Below are positions 12,750-22,047 of a stretch of 64,000 nt of DNA, piece after piece. The position numbers and the translations under genes were made by a program. This DNA is from Bradyrhizobium macuxiense (GTDB lineage Bacteria; Pseudomonadota; Alphaproteobacteria; Rhizobiales; Xanthobacteraceae), in contig NZ_VITY01000003.1 in NCBI RefSeq assembly GCF_007993935.1, positions 636,159-700,158 of the forward strand. The letters are read 5' to 3'. The notes beneath the pieces are model-generated. The model worked only from the letters and a program-made list of their open reading frames with translations. It had not been told where the DNA came from and made no database searches. The number at the start of each line of letters is the position of its first letter. Within the stretch, counting starts at the first letter, position 1.

Positions 12750-15700
12750 GTGTCAGACGCCAAGCGGCTTTGCCTGAATATGATCGTCAAGAACGAGATG
12801 GCAAATCTGCAACGCTGTCTCAATTCCGTCGCAAAACACATCAGCTGCTGGGTGATCGGAGATACCGGCTCGACCGACGGCACCCAGGAATTCGTCAAGC
12901 GCTTCTTCGCCGAACGGCAGATTCCCGGCGAGTTGCACAGTTTTCCGTTTCACAATTTCGAGCAGGCCCGCAATGCGGCTCTGGATCACGCCTACGCGTC
13001 GTCGCTCGATTACGATTACCTGCTGTTCGACGACGCCGACATGGAACTGGTTGTCGAGGACGCGGATTTCCGCAGCAAGCTGACCGGCCCCGGCTATCGC
13101 TTGCGGCAATCGACATCAGGCGGTCTGAGCTATTCGAATACACGGATCGTTCGCCGCGACGCCGGCGCACGCTATCACGGCGTCACGCATGAATATATCG
13201 ACGTGCCTGGCGGCGTCGAAGAACTGAGTGGTGTGTCGTATGTCGACCATGCCAGCGGATCCAATCGCGTCGACAAATTCGAGCGCGACATCCGTCTGCT
13301 GAAAACGGCGCTCGAGAAGGAGCCGAAGAACGCTCGTTACTGGTTCTATCTCGCGCAATCCCTTCGCGACGCCGGCCGTGCCGCCGAAGCTGCCGATGCA
13401 TATGCCAGACGCGCCGACATGGGCGGTTGGGATGAAGAAGCCTGGATGGCGCGTCTGCAACAGGCCCGCTGCCTGCGCAGCCTCGGCGACGAAGATGGAT
13501 TTGTCAGCAAGGCCCTCCAGGCGTTCAACCAGCGTCCGCAACGCGCGGAGCCGATTTACGACCTCGCAAGGTTCTACCGGGACCGAGGGCAGAACCACGC
13601 GGCCGCGCTGTTCGCCGAGTACGGGCTGACAATTGGATATCCGAGGTCCGACATCCTGTTCGTCGAGGACTACGTCTACAGGACCGGACTACTGGAGGAA
13701 TATTCGATCGCCGCAAACTACGCCGCCGACCCGGAGCGAAAAAGCCGCGGCTTCGCAGCGTGCAACTATCTCGCGCTCAATCGGGAGATTGCCGACGCGC
13801 CGCGCGAACTGGCGTGGTCAAATCTGCATTTCTATGCGCAGCCGGCACACGCCGTCCTGCCTTCGTTCCAGTCGAAGCGCATCGACTTCTCCGCGCCTGA
13901 CGGCTACGTCCCGCTGAATCCGTCGGTGACGCGATTGGGAGACCAGATCCTCGTCGCACAGAGAGCCGTCAACTACGTCATGACGGAGGATGGTCTCCAG
14001 TATGAGACATCGAACGAGGAGCCGATCAAAACCCGCAACTTCCTTCTCCACCTTGACGACGATCTGTCAGTCCGTTCCAGCGGCGAAATCCTGGCGCCAG
14101 GCGATTTGCCTGCGCCGGCCTTCCCTGCGGTCCAGGGCTTCGAGGACATGCGGCTGTTCGCCTGGCGCGGCGCCCTGTGGAGCAGCGCCTGCATCCGCGA
14201 GCTCACGCCGGAAGGCTGGTGCGAACAGGTATTGGCGCGCCTGCAGGAGGACGAGAGCGGCCGCTATCGTTTGGTCGAGTGGCGAAAAATTGAGGCCGAC
14301 GGTCCAAAACGAGATGAAAAGAACTGGATGCCGCAGGTCGCCGGAGACGACCTGAACTTTCTCTATCTCTGCGATCCCACTCGCCTTGTAGACGCCGAAG
14401 GCAAAACGCTGCAGGAGCACGATCCGCCGATCTCAGCGGCGCGCTTTCGCGGCGGATCGCAACTGGTTCCGTTCGATGATGGCTGGCTCGCCTTGATCCA
14501 TGAGGTGCAGTGGCGCCCGGCCGAACGCAGGCGCTTCTACTTTCACCGATTCGTCCGCTTCGATCGCTGCAACCATATGGTGGCGGTCAGCCAGCCGTTC
14601 TATTTCAACCGGAAAGGCGTCGAATTCGCAGCCGGGCTCGCGTGGCATCCGGACCAGCGGCGGCTTGTGGTGTCCTTCAGCGTTGCCGACTCCGAAGCGT
14701 GGATCGCGACCGTCGAAGCTTGCGACATCCGTCGAGCGCTGGAGCCGACGAACAACATCTGGGATGGCCGCACCCGCGACCGCCCACCCATGCCCGTTGA
14801 TCCCGTTGTCGAGTCCGTGGTGATGGGGCAGCCGGTCCGGTTCGTCGTGACCAACCCGTCAGACGCGGTCATGAAGTTTCACCAACGCGGGCAATTCTAC
14901 GAGACCGAGGAGCTTGAGCTAATCTCGAGTCACTATCGGGGGACCGGAGCCTTCGTCGACATTGGCGCGAACGTCGGCAATCACGCGGTATACATCTCGA
15001 AGTTCACCAATGCTCCAAGGATAATCGTCTTCGAACCCAATGATGTCGCCGCGTCGATCCTCAAGGCGAACTGCAGTCTGAACGGCTGCCGCAACGTCGA
15101 CATCAAGCACCTCGGCATCGCGCTCGGCGCGAAACGTGGGAAACTGCGCAAGGAAACTCCCGATCCCGACAATCTCGGACACACCTGCCTGTTCGCCGAC
15201 CCACTCGGCGAGGTCAACGCAATTCCGGGCGATTCAGTGTTGCTCGACGAGCCGGTCGAGTTCATCAAGCTCGACGCCGAGGGGATGGAATTCGAGATAC
15301 TGGAAGGACTGCGCGAGACGATCAAGCGTTGGCGTCCGACCATATTCATAGAGATATGGGACTCCGCCAGCACGGCTTTCAATGACTGGTGCGACCAGCA
15401 CGGATATCGCACGATCGGGAGCTACCAGCGCTATTCCGGCATCCAGAACTACCTCATTGCGCCAATCCCGATCGAGAAGGATGGCCCCGTCGAGGCCCAA
15501 TCAACCGACGATTTCTTCTGGAGTTTTGCCCCCTTCCTTCGCCAAGCCGATTCGATAGAAATACGTCTCGGCTCGACCAAAGACTTCGATCAGCGAATTG
15601 CTCCGCTGCTCGGAGACGCGTCAGGGCCGCTGCCGCAGATCAATCTGTTTTACGAACCGATGTCGGATCAGCACCAAACGCTGATCGCGGCAACTTCGTC

Positions 15701-17048
15701 GATGCGCTCCGCCGGGCATGCAGTTCGTGTCTGGACCTATTCGGCTCAAAAGCTTGCGTTCCTTGCGGCGCGCGGCATCGCGATCGGGAATGCGTCGGAC
15801 ATCGTGCCAAAGGCGCTGTTCGACCGAGCCGCGCAACGGTCGGAAGTGCGTTTCTTTAGCGACATATTTCGTTACGCCTTACTTTACGAGCACGGCGGCC
15901 TCTGGATGGACGCCGACATCATCCTGCTCAAGCCATTCCCGTTTGTCGGCGATTACTTCTTCAACCTGCAGTGGCGCGGTGGACACCGCGGACACTTCAT
16001 CTGCGGCAACGTGATCTATGCAAAGCCGTTCAGTCGTCACTTGCGAGCGCTGTACGAGCGTTCGGTCAACTGCCTGTACGGAACAGCCCCGATCATGTTC
16101 GGCGATATCGGGCCCAAACTGCTGTCCGACTACATCGCCTCCCCCGATGGTGAGGCACTGCGCGCCAGCGTCTTCAGTCCCGTGTTCTTCAACCCGATCG
16201 ATTGGACGGAGGTCGATGTCTTTCAACGACCGGCGACGGAGCTGACAAGCTACCTCCATGACGACCGCGTATTCGGCTTGCATCTATGGACCGCACGCAA
16301 TCAAAGTCGTGCAGAAAACCCCGGCTCCCTGATCGCATCCCTGACGAGCGCCGAAGATGGGCCGCTTGCTCTGGCGGATTTGGCAGACCGCTTCAATACC
16401 GACAAGAACCGACATACCGGTAACCGGCACGGCTACGCGCGGATCTACCAGCGCCTGTTATCGAGCAGGCGCCTTTCGTTGCGCCGGATCATGGAGATCG
16501 GCCTTTGCCGAGGTCTCGCGGAGGGCAAGCAGACGGAAGTGCCGTCGGTCGCCCTGTGGCAAAGCTTCTTCCCGTTCGGTCAGGTCGTCGGCGTTGATCT
16601 GACCGACTTCTCGGCGCTCAACAATGAGCGGTTCAGGTCCGAAGTCTGCGATCAGTCCGATCGAGAACAGCTCCGTGCCCTCGCCACTCGGCTCAAACAT
16701 GAAATCTTTGACGTCATCATCGATGATGGCAGCCACGCCTCGCTCGACGAACAGCAGACCTTGGTTGAACTGTTTCCTTTGTTGGCCGACGGCGGCTGGT
16801 ATTTCATCGAGGATTTGGATTGGCAGCCGCCGGGCGAGCACCCGGCCAGGATTGCACTTACCAAGACACTGCTTCGCGAGATGAAGCAGCACGGCGAAGT
16901 CCGCTCGCTGGATCCCTTTGGCGTCGCCAACCTTGCTCACCAATTTGCGGAGATTCTTTTTTTCGACAGTCACTATGAGTTGGCCAGGGCCAGGCTGATG
17001 GGCGGACTCGTTGCCATCCGCAAGCGGGGCGGATCCCGCTTGATATGA
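12750..17048 (+). CDS. Multidomain glycosyltransferase-methyltransferase fusion (GT2, propeller-like, FkbM, GT32-like, MycE-like)
   Basis: A GTG start gives 1432 residues with five modules. Residues 1-230 are a GT2 domain (LCLNMIVKNE, GDTGSTDGT, DDAD) leading into TPR-like helices (to about 330). Residues about 370-690 look like a five-bladed propeller of glycoside-phosphorylase type (FRGGSQLVPF, EFAAGLAW). Residues about 710-890 are an FkbM methyltransferase (FVDIGANVGNHAVY, VEFIKLDAEGMEFEIL). Residues about 960-1180 are a GT32-like sugar transferase with the DXD segment GGLWMDADIILLKPF. Residues about 1205-1420 resemble MycE-type sugar O-methyltransferases (MEIGLCRG, FDVIIDDGSHA). The protein could build and methylate a glycan in one polypeptide. 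It heads a three-gene run divergent from the collagen cluster, and its role in decorating the collagen is inferred. Confidence 0.85.
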   Translation: MSDAKRLCLNMIVKNEMANLQRCLNSVAKHISCWVIGDTGSTDGTQEFVKRFFAERQIPGELHSFPFHNFEQARNAALDHAYASSLDYDYLLFDDADMELVVEDADFRSKLTGPGYRLRQSTSGGLSYSNTRIVRRDAGARYHGVTHEYIDVPGGVEELSGVSYVDHASGSNRVDKFERDIRLLKTALEKEPKNARYWFYLAQSLRDAGRAAEAADAYARRADMGGWDEEAWMARLQQARCLRSLGDEDGFVSKALQAFNQRPQRAEPIYDLARFYRDRGQNHAAALFAEYGLTIGYPRSDILFVEDYVYRTGLLEEYSIAANYAADPERKSRGFAACNYLALNREIADAPRELAWSNLHFYAQPAHAVLPSFQSKRIDFSAPDGYVPLNPSVTRLGDQILVAQRAVNYVMTEDGLQYETSNEEPIKTRNFLLHLDDDLSVRSSGEILAPGDLPAPAFPAVQGFEDMRLFAWRGALWSSACIRELTPEGWCEQVLARLQEDESGRYRLVEWRKIEADGPKRDEKNWMPQVAGDDLNFLYLCDPTRLVDAEGKTLQEHDPPISAARFRGGSQLVPFDDGWLALIHEVQWRPAERRRFYFHRFVRFDRCNHMVAVSQPFYFNRKGVEFAAGLAWHPDQRRLVVSFSVADSEAWIATVEACDIRRALEPTNNIWDGRTRDRPPMPVDPVVESVVMGQPVRFVVTNPSDAVMKFHQRGQFYETEELELISSHYRGTGAFVDIGANVGNHAVYISKFTNAPRIIVFEPNDVAASILKANCSLNGCRNVDIKHLGIALGAKRGKLRKETPDPDNLGHTCLFADPLGEVNAIPGDSVLLDEPVEFIKLDAEGMEFEILEGLRETIKRWRPTIFIEIWDSASTAFNDWCDQHGYRTIGSYQRYSGIQNYLIAPIPIEKDGPVEAQSTDDFFWSFAPFLRQADSIEIRLGSTKDFDQRIAPLLGDASGPLPQINLFYEPMSDQHQTLIAATSSMRSAGHAVRVWTYSAQKLAFLAARGIAIGNASDIVPKALFDRAAQRSEVRFFSDIFRYALLYEHGGLWMDADIILLKPFPFVGDYFFNLQWRGGHRGHFICGNVIYAKPFSRHLRALYERSVNCLYGTAPIMFGDIGPKLLSDYIASPDGEALRASVFSPVFFNPIDWTEVDVFQRPATELTSYLHDDRVFGLHLWTARNQSRAENPGSLIASLTSAEDGPLALADLADRFNTDKNRHTGNRHGYARIYQRLLSSRRLSLRRIMEIGLCRGLAEGKQTEVPSVALWQSFFPFGQVVGVDLTDFSALNNERFRSEVCDQSDREQLRALATRLKHEIFDVIIDDGSHASLDEQQTLVELFPLLADGGWYFIEDLDWQPPGEHPARIALTKTLLREMKQHGEVRSLDPFGVANLAHQFAEILFFDSHYELARARLMGGLVAIRKRGGSRLI

Positions 17049-17111
17049 GCACCGTGAACCGTCAGCCGTCAGACGCTCTGCATAAGTCCGGCGATTTGCT
17101 CAGGAGTTAGC

Positions 17112-18197
17112 TTGAAGGTTGCCGTCTACACTATTGCGTTGAACGAAGCCGCGCATGCCGAACGCTGGGCGAACTCGGCGGCCGACGCTGACTATCGAAT
17201 TGTGGCTGATACCGGCAGCAGCGATGACACGGTCGAGCGGCTGGAGCGTGCAGGAGTGATCGTTCACCGGATTGCGATTCGGCCCTGGCGTTTCGACGTC
17301 GCTCGAAATGCAGCGATGGCGCTCATTCCATCCGACGTTGAAATTTGCTGTTCGATGGATATGGATCGATACCTCGAACCGGGCTGGCGGCAGAAGCTCG
17401 AGGCCGCGTGGGCACCGGATACGACTGCCCTCTTCTGCCGCACCGTCTACCGAACGCATCCCGACGATCCAACAATCCTGCGGGGTTGGCCAACGAAGAA
17501 TTTTCATCATCGCTGGGGTTATCGATTCAAGCGTCCGGTTCATGAAGCTCTCTCCTATTCCGGCAAGGAAATCACCAAAGAGTGCATCGATATCGTCATG
17601 TGCGAGGTGCAGGACCATTCAAAGGACACGCGACAACAGTATCTTCCGCTGATGGAAGTGGCGCATCGAGAGGATCCTGGCGATGCGCAGATCTGCTTCT
17701 GGCTCGGTCGGGACTATATGTGGGCGAACAGAAGCGGCGAAGCGACCGCCCTGCTCTCGCGTTATCTGGAACTGCCCACCAGCACGTGGGGTGAGGAGCG
17801 CGCCGAGGCGATGCGCTATCTCGCGCGAACTGCACCGACCAGGAAGATGTACTGGCTGGATCGAGCGCGGCTGGAAGCCCCACACCGGCGCGAGATCTGG
17901 CTGGACCTCGCAGAGCAATTTCACGCCGAAGCCGATTGGACCAATCTCTTCTGGGCGTGCGCAAACGGCATAGGAAAGACGCATCGCACCGGCAGCTATC
18001 TCGATGACGAGCACAGCTGGGGTTTTCGGCTATACGACCTCGGCGCTATCGCCGCTTGGCACCTGAACATGATGGATCAGGCTGTCGCATGGGGGCGTGC
18101 CGCCCTCGATCTAGACCCCAGCAATCAGCGACTCATCAATAATCTGGAGTTCTTCGTTAAGCGCCGAAGCGAGTTGAATTCGGGGAAGGCGACGTGA
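17112..18197 (+). CDS. GT2-family glycosyltransferase with TPR-like C-terminus
   Basis: This protein of 361 residues starts at TTG (17112) with CAGGAG just upstream. The N-terminal 110 residues are a GT-A fold of GT2 type: VYTIALNEA, the nucleotide-binding ADTGSSDDT and a DMD-type metal motif (SMDMDRYLEPGW). The remainder is helical and resembles the TPR portion of the first gene. It should transfer a sugar from a nucleotide donor; neither donor nor acceptor can be read from the sequence. It begins 63 nt after the multidomain transferase and overlaps the next gene by 4 nt, so the three are co-transcribed. Confidence 0.85.
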   Translation: MKVAVYTIALNEAAHAERWANSAADADYRIVADTGSSDDTVERLERAGVIVHRIAIRPWRFDVARNAAMALIPSDVEICCSMDMDRYLEPGWRQKLEAAWAPDTTALFCRTVYRTHPDDPTILRGWPTKNFHHRWGYRFKRPVHEALSYSGKEITKECIDIVMCEVQDHSKDTRQQYLPLMEVAHREDPGDAQICFWLGRDYMWANRSGEATALLSRYLELPTSTWGEERAEAMRYLARTAPTRKMYWLDRARLEAPHRREIWLDLAEQFHAEADWTNLFWACANGIGKTHRTGSYLDDEHSWGFRLYDLGAIAAWHLNMMDQAVAWGRAALDLDPSNQRLINNLEFFVKRRSELNSGKAT

Positions 18198-19618
18198 CTT
18201 CTGAATTTTCGCATGCCAAATTCTTCACGTCATTCGGTACGATCGCATATGTCGACCCGGCAACGGGAGCGCTCCGGCACGGTCCAGGCGGACAGGTGCC
18301 CGATAATCTGGTCCTGTTACTGCCCCCGGATCCGGCGAGCCGCTACTGTCGCGTGCGCTACACGGCGGACGTTGCGAAGCCGTCCGAGGACTTCGGTTTT
18401 GGTCGGCTGGGGCTCAAGCCGCTACTGGACAAGAACAGCACGGCGGCGCCGCTGGAACTGATCCGTCTGGAGCGCGGGCTGTTCTGCCTGAAACTGGGCA
18501 ATGCTTTTCTCTCGGCGTATCCCGGCGGTGACTTCGGCCTCGCGGAGACCTGCAGCAACTGGGAGTTGTATCTCACTTCCGAAGACCTGGGGCCCGACAG
18601 ATTCCCCGCGGCAGACTACCGGTCTCAAAGTTACGCAAGCAGGGACATTCAGCAATACATCGTTCATCCGGCGGTCCGGGTTCAGACGGGTGTGAAGCCG
18701 CGGAAAGCGAGGCTATTGGCCTTCGGCTATCCGGCTTGGTCTCATGGACGGGTCTATTATGACCTGAGCAAGCATTTGTACGAGAATGGCTACATCTTAG
18801 ATATCCTGAACTGGCGGCAGAACCACGCACAACACTTTGACGCGCTTCAATCGTACTATGATTGCTTCATTACCGCGCTGGACGGTGTCAGCGTGTTGGT
18901 TGATACCTACAAGGTACCGTACGAACGGATCATCGCGGTGTCCCACCACGAGTTCGACATCCGGATGCTCATCGAAAAGAAGGGCATCGAAGTCTTCGAA
19001 AAATTCTCCAACTATGCCGTTGTGAGCGACTATGTCTACTGCGCCTCCCTCATGGCCGGCGTATCCAGGGTCCCCATGGTCGCCTCTCTTGGAGTCGACT
19101 ACGAAACCTTCTACTCCCCGATTGCTGAGCGTTTGGACGCGGTCGGCTACGCTTCCTCCATGGCGACAACGACATATGGAGTCGAATGGAAGCGAGGTGT
19201 GCTCGCTCAATCGGCGGCGACGGCCGCCGGGCTACCATTCAAGGTAGCCGGTTCGACGGCCAAACAAACGTCATTTCACGACATGCCGGAGTTTTACCGA
19301 TCGGTCGGCGCCATCGTTACGAGCTCTATCAGCGAGTCTGGCCCCTTGCCCGTCTTGGAGGGCGCTGCCGCGGGACGGCTTGTCATTGGAACGCCCGTCG
19401 GCCATTTCCCGCAGAAGGCCAATCAGGGCGGTGGTATCATCGCTCCCATTCAAGCCGACAAGTTTGTGTCCTTCACCACGGCGACTCTGACCTTCTACAA
19501 GGAGAACCCTTCAGCCTATGTCGAGAAGTGCCAATCGATCCAAGAGGCCGCAAGAAACTTCGATTGGAAGTTCTCAATACAAGATTGGGTTGATTTGATT
19601 GAGCGTCGAAGACTCTGA
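18194..19618 (+). CDS. GT-B-like glycosyltransferase with unusual N-terminal domain
   Basis: A GTG start overlaps the preceding stop by 4 nt; the product has 474 residues. Residues 1-160 are a beta-rich domain with no recognised family, possibly carbohydrate-binding. From about 175 the protein resembles a GT4-type GT-B enzyme: a first Rossmann half beginning RLLAFGYPAWSHGRVYYDLS, and a second half with SISESGPLPVLEGAAAG and GTPVGHFP, which matches the E-x7-E-like donor-binding region of GT4 enzymes. It completes the three-gene glycan cluster. Activity towards the collagen-like protein is inferred from location only. Confidence 0.75.
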   Translation: MTSEFSHAKFFTSFGTIAYVDPATGALRHGPGGQVPDNLVLLLPPDPASRYCRVRYTADVAKPSEDFGFGRLGLKPLLDKNSTAAPLELIRLERGLFCLKLGNAFLSAYPGGDFGLAETCSNWELYLTSEDLGPDRFPAADYRSQSYASRDIQQYIVHPAVRVQTGVKPRKARLLAFGYPAWSHGRVYYDLSKHLYENGYILDILNWRQNHAQHFDALQSYYDCFITALDGVSVLVDTYKVPYERIIAVSHHEFDIRMLIEKKGIEVFEKFSNYAVVSDYVYCASLMAGVSRVPMVASLGVDYETFYSPIAERLDAVGYASSMATTTYGVEWKRGVLAQSAATAAGLPFKVAGSTAKQTSFHDMPEFYRSVGAIVTSSISESGPLPVLEGAAAGRLVIGTPVGHFPQKANQGGGIIAPIQADKFVSFTTATLTFYKENPSAYVEKCQSIQEAARNFDWKFSIQDWVDLIERRRL

Positions 19619-19849
19619 ACACCGGCCACTCCTGCCCGATGATCGCAATTGGATGCTTGATCGCGCCGTAGAATTTATGAGATCGGCCCGGAAAATCTCA
19701 ACAACTCGGCGTAGTTGACGGGACACCCCTTCCGCCACGCATACCGCCTCCGCAAAACGGCTCGTTGCAACTCCCTTCCCGAACCAACAATTAACGACTC
19801 GGCTCGAATATCAGGGGCATTGCCGTTCGGCGCTCACCGAGAGGTTGAA

Positions 19850-20137
19850 ATGAATTGGGTCAAGGCGTTGCTGCTGCTGTCCGTACTGCTTCTTGGATGT
19901 GCCGACCTCGCCACCACCAACAGGATCTTGGAGCTCGGGTTCGGCGAGGCGAACCCGTTCATGCAGATGGCCCAGGCCTGGTTCGGCGTCTGGTGGCTGA
20001 TCCCCAAACTGGGCTTGACCTATCTCGTCATCGCGCTGCTTTGGCGCAGCGAAAACCTTTCCAGGATCGCTCTTGTCGTGGCGTTCTGCTCAACGCCCGT
20101 GATCAACAACCTCGTCATCCTCGCCGGCGCAAGCTGA
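19850..20137 (+). CDS. DUF5658-like small membrane protein
   Basis: ATG at 19850 follows GAGAGG; the product has 95 residues and three or four hydrophobic segments. The first helix runs into DLATTNRILELGFGEANPF, the D-x3-T-x3-L-x3-G-x-E-x-NP pattern I associate with DUF5658. The family has no known function. An upstream in-frame start at 19715 would add a 45-residue non-membrane leader that looks non-coding. The 231 bp between the glycosyltransferase operon and this start show no other gene. Confidence 0.7.
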   Translation: MNWVKALLLLSVLLLGCADLATTNRILELGFGEANPFMQMAQAWFGVWWLIPKLGLTYLVIALLWRSENLSRIALVVAFCSTPVINNLVILAGAS

Positions 20138-20264
20138 ACCAGCACACGCCGTTTGTGCTGGCGATGCGATCATCCTGCTCGTTGTCGTGAGCAGGCATGA
20201 TCCAATCGATATCCCAGATCTCGGCCGCCTGATCACACTCCCGTTCACTTGCCAGGCCCCACCG

Positions 20265-21185
20265 TCAGGTCTGCGCGATGAACTCCGCGATCAAGCCGGC
20301 GACTTCCTGCGGCGCATCCTCGAAGCAGTAATGCCCGACGCCGGCAAGGCGCCTGACCGGCGCCGCCGGGAAGATCGCGGAAAACAGCGGCAGGAAATGG
20401 TCCGCATGCAGTGTGCGGTCCGCTTCGCCCCAGATCGCCAGCGCCGGCTTGCCGCGGATCGCGCGATCGGCGGCGGCAGTCGGCGCCTCGAATTGGTGCG
20501 CACCGGTCGCAAAGCCTCTGGCCCATCCGATCGCACCGAGGCAATCGGCCGGGCGCGCGAAAGGTGAGCCGTAGGCGGCGAGCCAGGCGTCAGTGATGAC
20601 CGCGTTGTTCTCGAAGCCGTTGAGCTTGAGCGTGCTCAGGATATTGAAGCCGAGTTGGCCGAGAACCGGCTCGAGCTCACCGTTCGCCGCAGCCGATGCG
20701 ATCCACTGAAACCAGGGCGAGACCTGCGCATTCGCGGTGACGCGCGCGAGCAGATCGCTCTGCCCGAACGGCGTCGGCCCGTTGGCCGAGATGACGCGGC
20801 GGATCCGATCCGGATGGCGTGCCGCGAGCCCCATGCCGACGGGACCGCCGAAATCGTGCATCACGAGGGTGACGTCGGTGAGGTCGAGCGCGACGACCAG
20901 AGCTTCGAGATTGTCGACATGGTCCTGCAGCCAATAGCTGCGCTCCGCCGGCGTCGCGCTCTTGCCAAAGCCCATGTGATCCGGAACGACCACGCGCCGC
21001 GTGGCGCACAGGACTGGCACCAGGTGCCGGAACAGATAGCCCCAGGTCGGTTCGCCATGGAGGCAAAGCACCACCTCGCCGTGCCGCGGGCCTTCGTCGA
21101 CATAATGCATTCGGAAGCCTGATGCCGCGCTGAAGTGCGGCGTGAAGGGAAAGGTGCCGTCGAACGTTGCATCGGGTTGAACCAT
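20265..21185 (-). CDS. Alpha/beta hydrolase of the haloalkane dehalogenase type
   Basis: The 306-residue protein has the HGEPTWGYLFR oxyanion loop typical of haloalkane dehalogenases, a nucleophile elbow MHDFGGPVG with Asp as nucleophile, and a C-terminal GVGHYCFED holding the catalytic His. Haloalkane dehalogenases usually have Trp directly after the nucleophile (HDWGG); here it is Phe, and that Trp is one of the halide-binding residues, so halogenated substrates are uncertain and an epoxide or ester substrate is possible. The gene is divergent from an HxlR regulator across a region with two matching palindromes, suggesting control by that regulator. Confidence 0.82.
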   Translation of the reverse strand: MVQPDATFDGTFPFTPHFSAASGFRMHYVDEGPRHGEVVLCLHGEPTWGYLFRHLVPVLCATRRVVVPDHMGFGKSATPAERSYWLQDHVDNLEALVVALDLTDVTLVMHDFGGPVGMGLAARHPDRIRRVISANGPTPFGQSDLLARVTANAQVSPWFQWIASAAANGELEPVLGQLGFNILSTLKLNGFENNAVITDAWLAAYGSPFARPADCLGAIGWARGFATGAHQFEAPTAAADRAIRGKPALAIWGEADRTLHADHFLPLFSAIFPAAPVRRLAGVGHYCFEDAPQEVAGLIAEFIAQT

Positions 21186-21196
21186 GGCTGGTCTCG

Positions 21197-21219
21197 GATG
21201 GTTTTAATTTGAAACCATC
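21197..21219. promoter_or_regulatory. Operator-like palindrome 1 (hydrolase/HxlR divergent promoter)
   Basis: GATGGTTT and AAACCATC form a perfect 8-bp inverted repeat around a 7-bp AT-rich spacer, ending 12 bp upstream of the hydrolase ATG. The core GGTTTTAATTTGAAACC matches palindrome 2 at 15 of 17 positions. It is a probable binding site for the adjacent HxlR protein. Confidence 0.65.
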
Positions 21220-21232
21220 GTGTAACCCTTGA

Positions 21233-21249
21233 GGTTTTACTTTGCAACC
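21233..21249. promoter_or_regulatory. Operator-like palindrome 2 (hydrolase/HxlR divergent promoter)
   Basis: GGTTTTACTTTGCAACC repeats the first operator core with two mismatches and the same 13-bp distance between GGTT and AACC. The two sites are 33 bp apart, about three DNA turns, so dimers would bind the same DNA face. Confidence 0.6.
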
Positions 21250-21318
21250 GATATATCGAACCCTCGATCGGGCGGTCCATCGGGCCGCGCCGCGATGATG
21301 AGCGTCAGGCGGACCACG

Positions 21319-21780
21319 ATGGCCAAGCGGGTGAGCCACAGGGACTCGATGTGCGGTGTAGCCCGGCCGCTCGATGCAATCGGCGACTGGTGGTCGCTGT
21401 TGATCGTCCGCGACGCGTTCGACGGGCTGCGCCGGTTCGGCGAATTTCAGAAGAGCCTCGGGCTTGCCAAGAACATCCTCTCCGCCCGGCTGCGCAATCT
21501 CCTCGCGCACGGCATCATGGAGACGGTGCCCGCGGCGGACGGCAGCCCCTATCAGGAATATGTGCTGACCGAAAAGGGACGCGGGCTGTTTCCGCTCCTC
21601 GTCGCGCTCCGGCAGTGGGGTGAGGATTTCTTCTTCGAGCCCGACGAGGCGCATGTGCTCCTGGTCGATCGAAAGAACGGATTGCCGGTGCGGCGGCTCG
21701 AACTGCGTGCGCAGGACGGACGCGTCGTCGGTGCAGAAGACACGATGGTGCGGCTGCCCGCCGGGAAAGGGATCGCGTGA
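21319..21780 (+). CDS. HxlR-family transcriptional regulator
   Basis: From MAKRVSH the product has 153 residues; in-frame ATG at 21295 is an alternative. It shows the HxlR signature: an early Cys (SMCGVARPLDAIGDWWSLLIVRDAF), then a winged helix with RRFGEFQKSLGLAKNILSARLRNL and a wing ending EYVLTEKGRGL. The C-terminus (about 90-150) extends past the usual 110-120 residues. HxlR proteins are small dimeric regulators, often sensing reactive compounds through the conserved Cys. It is divergent from the dehalogenase-like hydrolase gene and probably controls it through the two palindromes at 21197-21249. Confidence 0.85.
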   Translation: MAKRVSHRDSMCGVARPLDAIGDWWSLLIVRDAFDGLRRFGEFQKSLGLAKNILSARLRNLLAHGIMETVPAADGSPYQEYVLTEKGRGLFPLLVALRQWGEDFFFEPDEAHVLLVDRKNGLPVRRLELRAQDGRVVGAEDTMVRLPAGKGIA

Positions 21781-21867
21781 GGCGCGCGTGCGCCGCGTGG
21801 GCATCGTCATCGGCAACTGGATCTTAACCCTCCTTGCCGCAGCATCGGCTGCGTGGAGGTTCGACCA

Positions 21868-22035
21868 ATGCAGACATTCCGGATTTCGCTGAGCGATGGG
21901 ACGCGGCAATTCCACACGGCGATTCAGGCGCCGGATCCCGCCTCCGCGCGTATCAAGGCCGCCTACTTCTTCGATATTTCGAAGTGGCGGATCCTGAGCG
22001 TGTCGCTGACAGGGGCCAGTGTCGCGGCGGCGTAG
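21868..22035 (+). CDS. Small hypothetical protein (55 aa)
   Basis: ATG at 21868 follows GGAGG at 21855-21859. The short product (MQTFRISLSDGTRQFHTAI...) looks like a compact beta-alpha-beta protein with an A-x-D-P-x-S-A-R-I-K-A-A helix. No family was recognised. It lies downstream of the HxlR gene on the same strand with an 87-bp gap. Confidence 0.6.
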   Translation: MQTFRISLSDGTRQFHTAIQAPDPASARIKAAYFFDISKWRILSVSLTGASVAAA

Positions 22036-22047
22036 TCGCTGCGCGCC

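Noticed and set aside
12641..13192. A 183-residue plus-strand frame overlapping the start of the multidomain transferase
   Set aside because: Out of frame with the GT2 motifs, Arg-rich, and lacking a domain; the GTG at 12750 gives the complete GT2 fold.
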